In this document: piece by piece, positions 1 to 9,514 of the stretch | Numbering within the stretch: position 1 is the first letter of the stretch | Layout: every line of letters begins with the position of its first letter | Assembly (NCBI GenBank): GCA_028023455.1 | Contig: JAQFVV010006208.1 | Span: 10,710,963-10,774,962, forward strand | Origin: Epiperipatus broadwayi | Lineage: Eukaryota > Onychophora > Udeonychophora > Euonychophora > Peripatidae | Direction of reading: 5' to 3' | Length of the DNA: 64,000 nt | Program-made: the position numbers and the translations under genes | Notes under the pieces: generated by a model | What the model was told of the DNA's origin: nothing | What the model saw: the letters and a program-made list of their open reading frames with translations, nothing else | Database searches by the model: none

Positions 1-240
1 GCAGGAAATACTTTAAATATGAGTTTAAATAATCAATCTAGTAGTGATTCCTTATCTAATTCTTTAGATAACAATTCTATTTTTGAATTACTACAGTAGA
101 TAAGTAGAAAACTTGATATGCTATTTTACAAAATAATTTTAATTCATTATCTCAGTCTTTTACTAAACTTATCTTAGGACTTGAACTATTTCAAAATAAA
201 TACATAAAAAAAAAGACTAATGAATTTAATAAAATACAAA
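1..240 (+). pseudogene. LINE ORF1-like relic, first segment
   Basis: The opening bases read as a serine/asparagine-rich peptide that meets a stop near 98. Short lysine-rich stretches continue in shifted frames to about 240, where repeat family G begins. I take it as the amino-terminal part of the old non-LTR retrotransposon whose later parts lie at 2155-5700, because those parts share orientation and decay and are separated from it only by later insertions. No domain is recognisable here, so the assignment rests on context. Confidence 0.3.
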
Positions 241-274
241 AAAAGTAAAAACACAAGATTTTTTGTTACGTGTT

Positions 275-735
275 TTAATATGCGCTCATTTGCCATTTTG
301 AAATCTAAAGACCAGACAAAACCACTGCTGACACATCCAATCAATAAATGACATAAATATTGAATAAAATTACTTTATATTCATATTTTAGAAATTGTAA
401 GCATATAGTATAATTCATATTTTAGAAATGAAAATCTTTTAGTATTTGAAAATTATAAGCTTGGTTTGATCAGATTTCTGCATCTTTTGGACGATACTTC
501 ATATCGCCAAACCATCCTCCCCCCTATGCATACTCTGGCACTTTGCAATGTCATATTTCAAATATTTTATGAAGGTAAATTTTAAAAAAAATCCCTAAAT
601 AAAATAAAGCATATTTTTATTAGCTTATAATTTCTAAATTATGAATTTAAAGTACTTTTATTCAATATTTGTCATTTATCGGTTGGATGTGTCAGTGGTG
701 GTTTTTATATTTCAAAATGGCCATGAGCACAAAAT
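275..735. repeat. Foldback repeat, family G copy 1
   Basis: The left part (about 280-400) and right part (about 570-730) are imperfect inverted copies. Both contain the block with 'ctgacacatcca' and 'gacataaatattgaataaa' or its complement. The same sequence recurs as the arms of the copy at 1597-2144. No coding capacity is visible, and the open frame starting at 641 is only a translation of this arm. It behaves like a non-autonomous foldback element. Confidence 0.65.
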
Positions 736-797
736 AAATAATAATATTGAAATTGTTAGTGTTGAATATGCTAAAAATGAAAGTTTGTTTAATATTG

Positions 798-1495
798 ACA
801 TGATCACCATCTCTATACTAGCACATAATTGTTGTAAACAATGGCAAAACTCTCCATACAGTAGTGCCACCCTGTGCCTAACAGAGTAATCAATGGATGC
901 CAGAAGGCTTGTGCATAAAATCCCTATCTAGTGCCTACTCATCCAATATCCCCAGATTAGTATGCACAAGCCTTCTGGCATCCATTGATTACTCTGTTTA
1001 GCACAGGGTGGCACTACTGTATGGAGAGTTTTGCCTTTGTTTACAATTATGAGCTAGTATAGAGATGGTGATCATATGATGTTTAGTGGTTTAACACCAA
1101 TCCTGCCTAATAGGATAGTGGTGGCTGTGGTTGTTTAAGAGCCAAAGACACCAAAATGTATGGGTGCTGAATTGAGTTCAGACCCATATGATTATATAAG
1201 CTATTGAGCTTAGATTGAAAATATTATTGTGTATTCAATTTCATTCTCATAGTTTTGTAGTAAAGTAGAATTAAAAGGTGGCTGCTGGAGGGTTGCATTA
1301 GATCCTAAGATCTAGGTGCAGTGCTCTCAGATCCAAGGCTCCTCACTGATGATAGCCACAAGCCAGAAACTAGTCTGGGGATATTGGATGAGTAAGCACT
1401 AGATAGGGATTTTATGCACAAGCCTTCTGGCATCCATTGATTACTCTGTTTGGCACAGAGTGGCACTACTGTATGGAGAGTTTTGCCTTTGTTTA
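798..1495. mobile_element. Hammerhead repeat family A, copy A1 (698 bp)
   Basis: The element is flanked by a perfect 10-bp target-site duplication, TTTAATATTG, at 788-797 and 1496-1505. It has an inverted left arm (about 798-955) followed by more than one head-to-tail unit in plus orientation: the segment from 961 recurs from 1413, a period of about 452 bp. It carries one hammerhead ribozyme (1331-1389) and no open frame. Copying from a circular or multimeric RNA would explain the more-than-unit length. The inverted arm suggests template switching or twin priming. Confidence 0.8.
1331..1389 (+). ncRNA. Type I hammerhead ribozyme in A1
   Basis: Core box CTGATGA is at 1346-1352 and GAAA at 1366-1369. 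Stem III is the 6-nt palindrome ACTAGT, and the cleavage triplet GTC ends at 1375. Stem I pairs TCCTCA (1340-1345) with TGGGGA (1376-1381). A second helix, ATCCAA (1331-1336) with TTGGAT (1384-1389), lies across an internal loop. Stem II is short with loop CACAA, and this copy has an A-C mismatch in it. All invariant core bases are present, so activity is plausible, probably as a dimer. Confidence 0.75.
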
Positions 1496-1596
1496 TTTAA
1501 TATTGTTGAAAATATAGCAAAAAAAAAAAGACAATTATTAGGCTTTGATAAAAATAATATTAAATCTATATATAGATTAAGATATGGAGGTAGGTT

Positions 1597-2144
1597 GGTC
1601 CTGATTTAGTTTGTGCTCACGGACATTTTGAAATCTAAAAACCACTGCTGACACATCCAACTGATAAATGACATAAATATTGAATAAAAGTACTTTAAAT
1701 TCATATTTTAGAAATTATAAGTTAGTAAAAATAATATACTTTATTTTATTAGGGATTTTTTTTAAAATTTACCTTCATAAAATATTTGAAGTATGATGGC
1801 ACAAAGCACTGGAATTTGTGGGGAGGGAAAAGGATAGTTTGGCTGATACAAACTAATGATCAAAAGTTGCAGAAGTCTGATCAAACCAAGCTTATAATTT
1901 CCAAATACTAAAAGATTATACTATATGCTCATATGAAATAAAGCATATTATTCAAATGTTTTACGAAGGTAAATTTTAAAAAAAATCCCTAATAAAATAA
2001 AGCATATTATTTTTACTAACTAATAATTTCTAAAATATGAATTTAAAGTACTTTTATTCAATATTTATGTCATTTATCAGTTGGATGTGTCAGCAGTGGT
2101 TTTTAGAGTTCAAAATGGCCATGAGCTTAAACTAAATCAGGACC
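1597..2144. repeat. Foldback repeat, family G copy 2
   Basis: This is a long inverted repeat. The left arm begins GGTCCTGATTTAG at 1597 and its complement ends at about 2144. The arms run about 200-250 bp around a centre near 1920. It is the same family as the copy at 275-735, with the unique centre in opposite orientation. There is no open frame. It is likely a non-autonomous DNA element or foldback, but I did not find a convincing target-site duplication. Confidence 0.65.
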
Positions 2145-2154
2145 GGTAGGGGTC

Positions 2155-4232
2155 AGGCCTGTAATAAAAATCAATTTGATTCATAAAATGATGAGATTTA
2201 TTTTTGTCAGACAGTAAAAGAAATTATATCTGATATTTTGCCTAATGCTGTATCTGATAAGCATGTACACCTGGGTCTCTTTTCTCATGGACTTATTTAA
2301 CATGATTTAGAAGTTATGCGATTCATATGTTTCACCGGAAATCGAACTCCGATAATGCGATATTACCTTAAATAATGAATTTCGCGCACTTACGTTATAT
2401 TGAAAGTAATAGCACATTATTGGAATTCGACTTTTATCTTAGTAATTTCAATATTTTCAGTGCTTTATAATAGTAAGATTTTATGCAATAATGAAATTAA
2501 AATCATGATTTCCACATTTTATGTATACACACATTAAATTTTACAAGATTATAATGTAAATTTGTTCAAACATTGTGCGTGTTAATTTTGCATTTTAAAT
2601 CACATTCTGTTTCTGCTTTTTTAAAAAAAAATGTAATCAATTATTAATCATTTAGTGTCTGCAAGTTTATTTTTAAAAGGTGAGTAATAGCAGTGGGCAC
2701 AATTAAATTTGACAATTAAAAATTAAAATCTGATTTTTAATTGTAATTAACAATTAAAAAATTACTTACGGTGACTTGAAATTAATGTGATGTAAAATGA
2801 AATTTGATTTTTAAACGGAATTGAAAATTAAAAAATTAAAGACAAAAATAAGAATTTAATTTTTAGTTGTTAGTTTTAATTAAATTTTTCCCAGCAGTGG
2901 TGAATAAATGTCTTTTTATTATCATAAGTCTAAGTTCATAAATAATTAATAAAATCTTTGTCTCAAAGATTAATTACTAATTACGTTGTCAACAGAAAAC
3001 CATTAACACAACATGAGAGTGCAAATGAACGTGTTTTTTTGGCAAATAGCACTAATAATTAAAACGTGTATAAAAAATGTAAATTACTGTACTGTAAATT
3101 ATGCATAAAAATATATTATTTTGAATAAAATTAAATATTATAGTTAAAAAAAGTTTGTCTTATATCAATTTTTTTCAAATTTGAAATTTTTTATTAGTCA
3201 TATTTTATTTCCTTATTTTTTTTTTTTTTTGCGTGAATTTTAAAGTAACTTTACATTGGTGCTTTGCTTTTACATGAATTTTGAAAAATCACAGACCTCA
3301 TCCCCCCCCCTTTTCAATGTAAGTTATGTCTATTTTTGTGCAATTTCGTTTGCGCGTGTTTTCTGAGGAACCTATCTATCGCGTAAAATGAGACCCAGGT
3401 GTATATTGTTTTCCATTAAAGATGGCAAAACTTGGTTGAGGAAAAATACTGGAGATAGGGCTATTAAAATTAGTTCTGATTTGTCTAATTTATGATATGA
3501 ATTATCATTAAAAAAAATTAACAGTAGAAAATAAATTAGCTATTGAAAATTTTAAGATTTTTTTAAAAATTTACACTTTGATGAGTTGTTAGTTAATTTA
3601 TATTCACATGATTATTCATTTGATATAATAATTTTGTCTGAGATCTGGATTAATGAATATAAAACAAGGCTGTATGAATTAGAGAGATATACATCAATTA
3701 CTGAAATAAAATAAAAAATAACAGATCAGTTGGAATTTTAGTTTATCATAAATCAAATTTTTGTATGACTTTTATTGACGTACATTTTTATTGTTCTGAG
3801 GATGTTGTTTTTAAACTGTGCTTTAAATTCTAATGAATTAACACTTATTGCTTTGTATAGATCATGACAATATTCAATTAACATTTTTAATGATGAACTT
3901 TGTGATTTACTTATCAAGTTAAATAATAAATTTATTATTATTATTGGGGACTTAAATATAGATATTTCTGGAGAAATTATTTCTGCTGCTCAACATTATT
4001 TAAATATCCTGTCACTTTTTGGATTTATTCAACGTTTATTTTATCCTACACATGTTCCATCTTCGCTTATTGACCATATCTTTGCTAGGTAATCTACAAA
4101 TATTCTTCTAAAAACATCATTTTTGGAATGGGCATTTTACAGACCAGAGGAATCACTATTAATTTTAAAAAGAATTTTTCTCCGAGGAAAAAATGTTTTA
4201 AGACTTTTATTTCGTGAACATTTGCATTCTTT
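2155..4232 (+). pseudogene. Old LINE: ORF1-like end and AP-endonuclease, interrupted
   Basis: From about 2200 to 2275 and again from about 3405 to 3505 the plus strand reads as one lysine-rich LINE protein segment, split by the element at 2278-3401. From about 3570 the frame gives an apurinic-type endonuclease with motifs resembling DIIILSEIWI, the catalytic IIGDLNIDI near 3940, and a terminal SLIDHIF near 4065. Several stops and frameshifts are present. The motif style fits Jockey/CR1-like LINEs rather than the RTE copies elsewhere in the window. It is dead and old, and acts as a target for later insertions. Confidence 0.6.
2278..3401. mobile_element. Non-autonomous TIR element with TA flanks
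   Basis: The terminal inverted repeats are CACCTGGGTCTC at the left and its complement at the right, extending to a similar TTTT. A TA dinucleotide lies outside each end. The interior is about 1.1 kb, very AT-rich, and has no transposase frame. It sits inside the LINE ORF1-like segment. The TA flanks suggest a Tc1/mariner-type target. Removing it with one TA leaves the LINE frame off by two bases, so the exact boundary or later indels remain uncertain. Confidence 0.55.
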
Positions 4233-4391
4233 AATTAAACCACTAAACATCACATGATCATTGTTTCTTATGGGGATATTGGATGAGTATGCACTAGATA
4301 GGGATTTTATGCATAAGCCTTCTGGCATCCATTGATTTCTCTAGCTTGCAATGAATGGTGCTACTGTATGGAGAGTTTTGCCTGTTTAATA
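4233..4391 (+). mobile_element. Family A fragment, copy A2a
   Basis: It is flanked by the 9-bp duplication GCATTCTTT (4224-4232 and 4392-4400). It contains the 3' half of the family A unit, starting TGGGGATATTGG immediately after the position where the hammerhead would cut, joined to a short end segment. There is no complete ribozyme. It interrupts the old LINE. Confidence 0.75.
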
Positions 4392-4410
4392 GCATTCTTT
4401 GATGAATAAT

Positions 4411-4596
4411 ATACCATCACATGATCACCATGTTTTATGCTTGCTCATAACTGTTATTAAAACAGGCAAACTAGTTTGGGGATATTGGATGAGTATGCTT
4501 TAGATAGGGATTTTATGCCCAAGCCTTCTGGCATCCATTGATTACTCTGGTTGACACAGGGTGGCGCTACTGTATGGAGAGTTGTGCCTGCTTTTT
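4411..4596 (+). mobile_element. Family A fragment, copy A2b
   Basis: This is a second, independent insertion only 19 bp from the previous one. It is flanked by the 9-bp duplication ATGAATAAT (4402-4410 and 4597-4605). It keeps the end segment ACATGATCACC, an aaacaggcaaa block, and the 3' part of the unit from the stem III palindrome onward. The CTGATGA core is missing. Confidence 0.75.
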
Positions 4597-4650
4597 ATGA
4601 ATAATGTAAATTGTGCTTTTTCATTCTTTATTGATAAAATTAAAAGATTT

Positions 4651-4752
4651 GTTAAGCGTTGGTGGTCGAGAGGTCAGCACAGCTGCCTTACAAGCAGTTG
4701 TCCCGGGTTAGTGGATTCGCTTCCCGGCCGATGCTATGACACATGAAAAAAA
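4651..4752 (+). mobile_element. tRNA-derived SINE, family F
   Basis: A tRNA-like head of about 90 bp contains GGTGGTCGAGAGGTC (box A-like) and GGATTCGCTTCCCGG (box B-like). It is followed by CTATGACAC and a poly-A tail. A 14-bp target duplication, AAATTAAAAGATTT, flanks it (4637-4650 and 4753-4766). The long variable arm suggests a Leu/Ser-type tRNA ancestor. Related copies are at 30595, 53957 and 62557. Confidence 0.8.
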
Positions 4753-4774
4753 AAATTAAAAGATTTTATAGAAT

Positions 4775-5061
4775 TTGTCTGAAGGTTTGTAATGATGGTA
4801 TATTATAAGATGTAATATTTTGGACTATTTCCATCATTTATGAGTGAATATTGAATGTATAGAAAATTTTAAACTTTATTTAAACTTTTCAAATACAAAC
4901 AACTTGTTAGTAATAACACACAAATACTAACCTGTATTGTCTATTTGTGTGTTATTACTAACAAGTTGTTTGTATTTGAAAAGTTTAAATAAAGTTTAAA
5001 ATTTTCTATACATTCAATATTCACTCATAAATGATGGAAATAGTCCAACATATTACATCTT
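4775..5061. mobile_element. Near-perfect hairpin element (287 bp)
   Basis: Arms of about 120 bp (about 4805-4925 and 4942-5061) are almost exact inverted copies around a short spacer. About 30 bp of non-palindromic sequence lies at the left. An 11-bp duplication, TTTTATAGAAT, flanks the whole (4764-4774 and 5062-5072), and removing the element rejoins the LINE frame. There is no coding content. Its size and layout match the hairpin element at 55751-56032. Confidence 0.75.
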
Positions 5062-5700
5062 ATTTTATAGAATACTCTTCTTTTATATTATATATATAAA
5101 TAAAGATTTGAGAAGAAATAATTGGATTATGAATGAATTAATATCAAAAGTTAACGGAAAGAACAAATTATAAGAGATTTTGAAAAAGTTTTCTTCTAAT
5201 AAAGAATTTAAAACTCAACTAAAAGTCCTACATAAAGAAATAAAAAAAGATATAATAAAAGCAAACACTAAAAAATATATTTTTAAGGAAAGATTTTTAC
5301 AGTTTTCTAAAATAAAGATTAATAACGTATTTATAGATGTTTCAAATAATTCAAAACTAATAACTGATCATTTCAATCACCATTTTGTACATAATGTGGA
5401 ATTATTACTGAATAATCTTACAAATAATTATACATCTCATATTTTTGAATATGAAAAATCTAGGATGAATTCTTTTGTTTTTAAAAAGATTAAAAAAATT
5501 GAAATTTTGACGACTTTATATAATATTAAAAATGTGTTGGTTTGGATAGTATTTCTAAACTTATTGAGAATATTTCCATTCTATTATCAATATCTTTTTT
5601 ATTTATTTTTTCTGTATATTCAGGTATATTATTATTATATTAAGGAAGTCATTAGTATTTTGCAGTGTCGTGGAAATATCCCATACAATATCTTATAAGG

Positions 5701-6763
5701 TAGTCATGTTCTTAATGAATATGTTTGGATATGGTATATTAAGGAAATTGTTGATCTTTTACTATGTATTTTCTTGCATCCATATAGGTGCTGACAGACA
5801 CCAGGATATTTAGTTCAAGTATAGTCAGACATGATCCTAGACTGATATCCTTATTGTTATTGTAGACATGTTGCTTTAAGGTCTATGTTAGTAATGTTAC
5901 CCTGGTGCATCAACCGTAGAGCAACAGTTGTGAAGATGTTTTGTTTATTGTTCGGTAATTGTTGATCATGAATAACTTAAAGAAGCAAATCATAGCCCAA
6001 AATTCAGCAATTGATTACTATAAAATCCTCTCCATTAAAGATTGCATTAAGGAAAGAGATTTTCCCATCATAAGAATCTTGACCTTCATTACATATTCCA
6101 TATGGATCACGCGATGTAAAATAATATTCAACATCCCACAACTGAATGCCCTTGCAATTTTCTTTGGAAACCTCAGGAAAATCCAAAGTAAAGACAAAAT
6201 TCTCTTTACTAAGTTTATCTATGAGAATACATGGAAACCTTTCAAGATTCCCAGTGACTACAGTTCCCAATTCTGCCATGCTATCTCTGCAGAACCATAA
6301 AAAAAAATTCTCTTCATCTAGATTTGACAAAAGCATCAACACTGATAGTTCTAGTTCCCAAGTAAGAAGCTCCGGCCGACACATCTCTTCATCTGAACGT
6401 CACAGTTTGTAGCCATATATTTCACTAATAAAGTTTCTTTGAAAATAAAGAAGGTATGCAAGGTATATTTTTACAGGTTAAATGAATATTTGTGATCCAG
6501 CTAACCTCCAATGTAAGATAAGTTAAAGTAATGTACTAAGAAAATTGTTGAAACCAAGAGTGCAATCAGTTTGTTCTAATAAACTCAAGGTTTTGTAGCT
6601 GTTTGCTTTATGCTTTATTAAAATAATAAATTTTAACAACATAAATAAATGTCTTGTCAGATATTAAAAAATCCATAAACAATGGAATCAGATATGAATG
6701 TCATTCACACTTATTTGAACCTATGGAAAATATGTAATTGTGATTAATTGGTATGTTAGGTAT
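5701..6763. other. Intergenic AT-rich DNA
   Basis: Apart from the unidentified frame at 6004-6384 I see no gene, repeat family member or RNA in this stretch. Confidence 0.5.
6004..6384 (-). CDS. Unidentified open frame (126 codons)
   Basis: The frame has a more balanced composition than its surroundings. The part encoded at about 6010-6240 reads like ordinary globular protein, with an acidic stretch and a SRDPYGIC motif. An in-frame stop lies just upstream of the first methionine, and I see no splice signals I would trust. The opposite strand is also open (5959-6300), which weakens the case. It could be an exon, a retropseudogene or chance. I do not recognise the family. Confidence 0.25.
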   Translation of the reverse strand: MCRPELLTWELELSVLMLLSNLDEENFFLWFCRDSMAELGTVVTGNLERFPCILIDKLSKENFVFTLDFPEVSKENCKGIQLWDVEYYFTSRDPYGICNEGQDSYDGKISFLNAIFNGEDFIVINC

Positions 6764-6868
6764 GAACAAAGCAAAGCAAAACTCCATATAGTAGTGCCAC
6801 CTGTGCCAAACAGAGTAATCAATGGATGCCAGAAGGCTTGTGCATAAAATTCCTATCCAATGCTACTC

Positions 6869-6927
6869 ATCCAATATCCCCAGACTAGTTTCTGGCATGT
6901 GGCCTTCGTCAGTGAGGAGCTTTGGAC
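6869..6927 (-). ncRNA. Type I hammerhead ribozyme, A3 left arm
   Basis: On the minus strand the core reads CTGACGA (position 7 is free to vary), then stem II GGC/GCC with loop CACAT, then GAAA. The palindromic stem III is ACTAGT and the cleavage triplet GTC. The inner stem I is intact (TCCTCA with TGGGGA). The outer helix is GTCCAA with TTGGAT, with one G-U pair. The A-A apposition next to stem II is shared by most family A copies. Confidence 0.8.
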
Positions 6928-7427
6928 CTGAGAGTACTGCATCTAGATCTTAGGATCTAATGCAACCCTCTAGCAACCACCTTTTATCTCTACTTAACTA
7001 CAAAATTATGAGCATGAAATTGAAAACACAAAAAATATTTTCAATCTAAGCTCAATAGCTTATATAGTCATATGGGTCTGAACTCAGTTCAGCACCCATA
7101 CATTTTGGTGTCTTTGGCTCTTTAACAACCATAGCCACCACTACCCTATTAGGCAGGATTGGTGTTAAACCAGCAAGCATCACATGATCACATCTCCAAT
7201 ACTAGCACATAATTGCTTATAAACAAAGCAAAGCAAAACTCCATATAGTAGTGCCACTTATGCCAAACTGAGTTCAGACCCATATGACTATATAAGCTAT
7301 TGAGATTAGATTGAAAATATTTTTTGTGTTTTCAATTTCATGCTCATAGTTTTTTAGTTAAGTAGAGATAAAAGGTGGTTGCTAGAGGGTTGCATTAGAT
7401 CCTAAAATCTAGATGCAGTGCTCTCAG

Positions 7428-7486
7428 GTCCAAAGCTTCTCACTGACGAAGGCCACAAGCCAGAAACTAGTCTGGGGATATTGGAT
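7428..7486 (+). ncRNA. Type I hammerhead ribozyme, A3 right arm
   Basis: CTGACGA is at 7443-7449, followed by stem II GGC/GCC with loop CACAA. GAAA is followed by the palindrome ACTAGT and the triplet GTC. Stem I pairs the sequence before the core with TGGGGA, and GTCCAA with TTGGAT (7481-7486). It is complete and looks competent. Confidence 0.8.
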
Positions 7487-7639
7487 GAGTAGGCATTGGA
7501 TAGGGATTTTATGCACAAGCCTTCTGGCATCCATTGATTACTCTGTTTGGCACAGGTGGCACTACTATATGGAGTTTTGCTTTGCTTTGTTTATAAACAA
7601 TTATGTGCTAGTATTGGAAATGTGATTATGTTAGGTATT

Positions 7640-8590
7640 CTGATTCTTTAAATGAAATAATTTCCATAACAAGGTACAGATAATACTCATATTATTTGGG
7701 TTATCTTGACAAGTACCATAATTTAGGGGTGGACATTTAATGTTGTATTTTGTTCCAATATTTTAATTATTTGTTTTGTTGTATGTTTCATCTGTAAATA
7801 AAATGTAAGTATTAGTGTAAATAAATGTTAGTGTAATCTTTGTAGTATACTAATTATTGCTTTTGCGTTCATGGTTATTCCAAATCATTAATCACCAATA
7901 CAGTTAATTTCCAGCCATTACAGTTTAATGGAATTGTTATTGATTCCATATTTCAATTTCACTATCAATTCATCATTGCCATCATCAATGCTAATTCTCA
8001 TGTACTCTTTGGGATTTGAGAAATAGGATTATTTAAAGTATTTAATGAGTGATTAATCGAATCCATTGTTAATTTCCAGTTATAATCAAATACCTGTAGT
8101 ATGGTTTAAGCACTGTGGTTTATGCATAATTCAATCAATAGAAAGTATAATATGCTAGTTGTCAATTCAGTTAATAAGCTTGTAATGTAGTATTCATTAT
8201 GTAAATCATTTTAATATTGTAACCAGCTAAAGATCCAAGTTATACTATTAGTTATAATGTCTCATAGTTATGCTGGTGCCTTAACATATTGAGTGGCAGT
8301 AAAATGAACCCACTTGCCTAACTTAAGTGCACTTTGATTAGGACATATCAAAATTAGAACCCTGAAATATAAATGTTAAGATATTTTATGATTTAAGTAT
8401 ATCATACAAGTGATGTAGCAAATAAGGCCAGAAGGCAACATTTCTTGGTATGCACAATTTCACTGATGACCGATAGTTGGAGAACAGTTGGTTACAGTAG
8501 CTCTATGACTAAGCCTACCTTTGTCAAAAGCAGTGCTAAGCTGTAATTTGTAAATAAACTACCATTTTCCCTGCATAGTGTACCATCACT
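7640..8590. other. AT-rich intergenic DNA
   Basis: There are no open frames of note, no recognised repeat and no RNA gene. Confidence 0.5.
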
Positions 8591-8591
8591 A

Positions 8592-8710
8592 AATGTAAGC
8601 TTATGGTTAAGACCTGTAGAGGTCCCTACTATCGCATTTTTATGTGTATATTCTTGAGGTTACAGCCTTAGTAAATATTACTTACGTAATTAATGTGCGT
8701 TTAAATAAAT
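8592..8710 (+). repeat. Short interspersed repeat, family E
   Basis: The block contains AAGACCTGTAGAGGTC, a small perfect hairpin, followed by GGTTACAGCCTTAGTAAATA. The same order recurs at 43503-43612, 50125-50290 (as an inverted pair) and 60098-60170 (complement). It is non-coding and its class is unknown. Confidence 0.6.
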
Positions 8711-9510
8711 TTATAATTACAACTTTAAAATAAAGTATGTAGAAAAAAAAATAGCTAACTATAATGTACATTTTAAAATTTATTTTTAATGCATTTTATG
8801 TTCTACTATTATTATTTTTTACTTTTCTAATATTAACCAATAAATCTTTGGATTTTTTTCTGCGGCATTATCATTAATATTTATGGAAGCATTTTATTAA
8901 AAGCAACATATTGTTTCTACAATTAGTTTTCTTTTCTTACAGTTTCGACTACTCAGCATTCTTCGAAAGCTCTACAAAAATATTTACAATTGCCCAGAAA
9001 TAGTAAACTGTGATTACATCTTAAAACACACACAGTTCCTATTTCCAAATACATGCTAAATAAATAAAGCAAATAAATGTATCAAATAATATAAAATATT
9101 TGCCAAAGTGATTTTCTAGAGAAATGGAACAAACATATTTGGTAATATGATTTAAAGTATTTAAATATAACAAGGATTACATTAAAGGAATTTGAACATG
9201 AACAGGAATGAAATCAGCTAGATAAACCTTGGAAAGTTTCAAATCACTAGCAGGCTTTGAATGTTTTGTCCATTAGCTAACAGATTATTAATCCAGTAAT
9301 AATTCAATATTAATTAATAAATGAGAACTTTATTAATTAGTTACACAGCAATGGTCCCAAGATGGCATAAGTTAGGTAAATGAGTATTAATGTGACAACT
9401 GTAAAAACAAAGGTATTAATGTAGTCTTTACCATTGATATGGGAAGGTTGCTGAGTCATATAATATAGATATTCCCTAATTGTATCAATTTTATAAGAGG
9501 CATAATGTAG
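8711..9510. other. AT-rich intergenic DNA
   Basis: Nothing recognisable; no coding frame or repeat I can name. Confidence 0.45.
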
Positions 9511-9514
9511 TGAA

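Larger units (their letters stand above)
4597..5700 (+). pseudogene. Old LINE: endonuclease-RT linker, interrupted
   Basis: Once the SINE (4651-4752) and the hairpin element (4775-5061) are skipped, the plus strand reads on as a lysine/asparagine-rich linker typical of the region between LINE endonuclease and reverse transcriptase. It has a WIMNELI-like motif near 5130 and a long open frame at 5180-5698 (172 codons). No RT catalytic motif is reached before the similarity fades. It is the continuation of the relic at 2155-4232. Confidence 0.5.
6764..7626. mobile_element. Hammerhead repeat family A, copy A3 (863 bp)
   Basis: The flanking 12-bp duplication TATGTTAGGTAT is perfect (6752-6763 and 7627-7638). 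The left part is a minus-orientation unit longer than one monomer: ACAAAGCAAAGC at 6766 recurs at 7223, a period of 457 bp. It joins head-to-head near 7268 to a plus-orientation partial unit. Each half has its own hammerhead (6869-6927 minus, 7428-7486 plus) with all core bases kept. There is no open frame. This is the most complete family A copy in the window. Confidence 0.85.

Noticed and set aside
798-7626. Family A as a MITE or hAT derivative because of inverted ends
   Set aside because: Target duplications vary from 7 to 13 bp and copies have more than one unit, which a cut-and-paste element would not produce.
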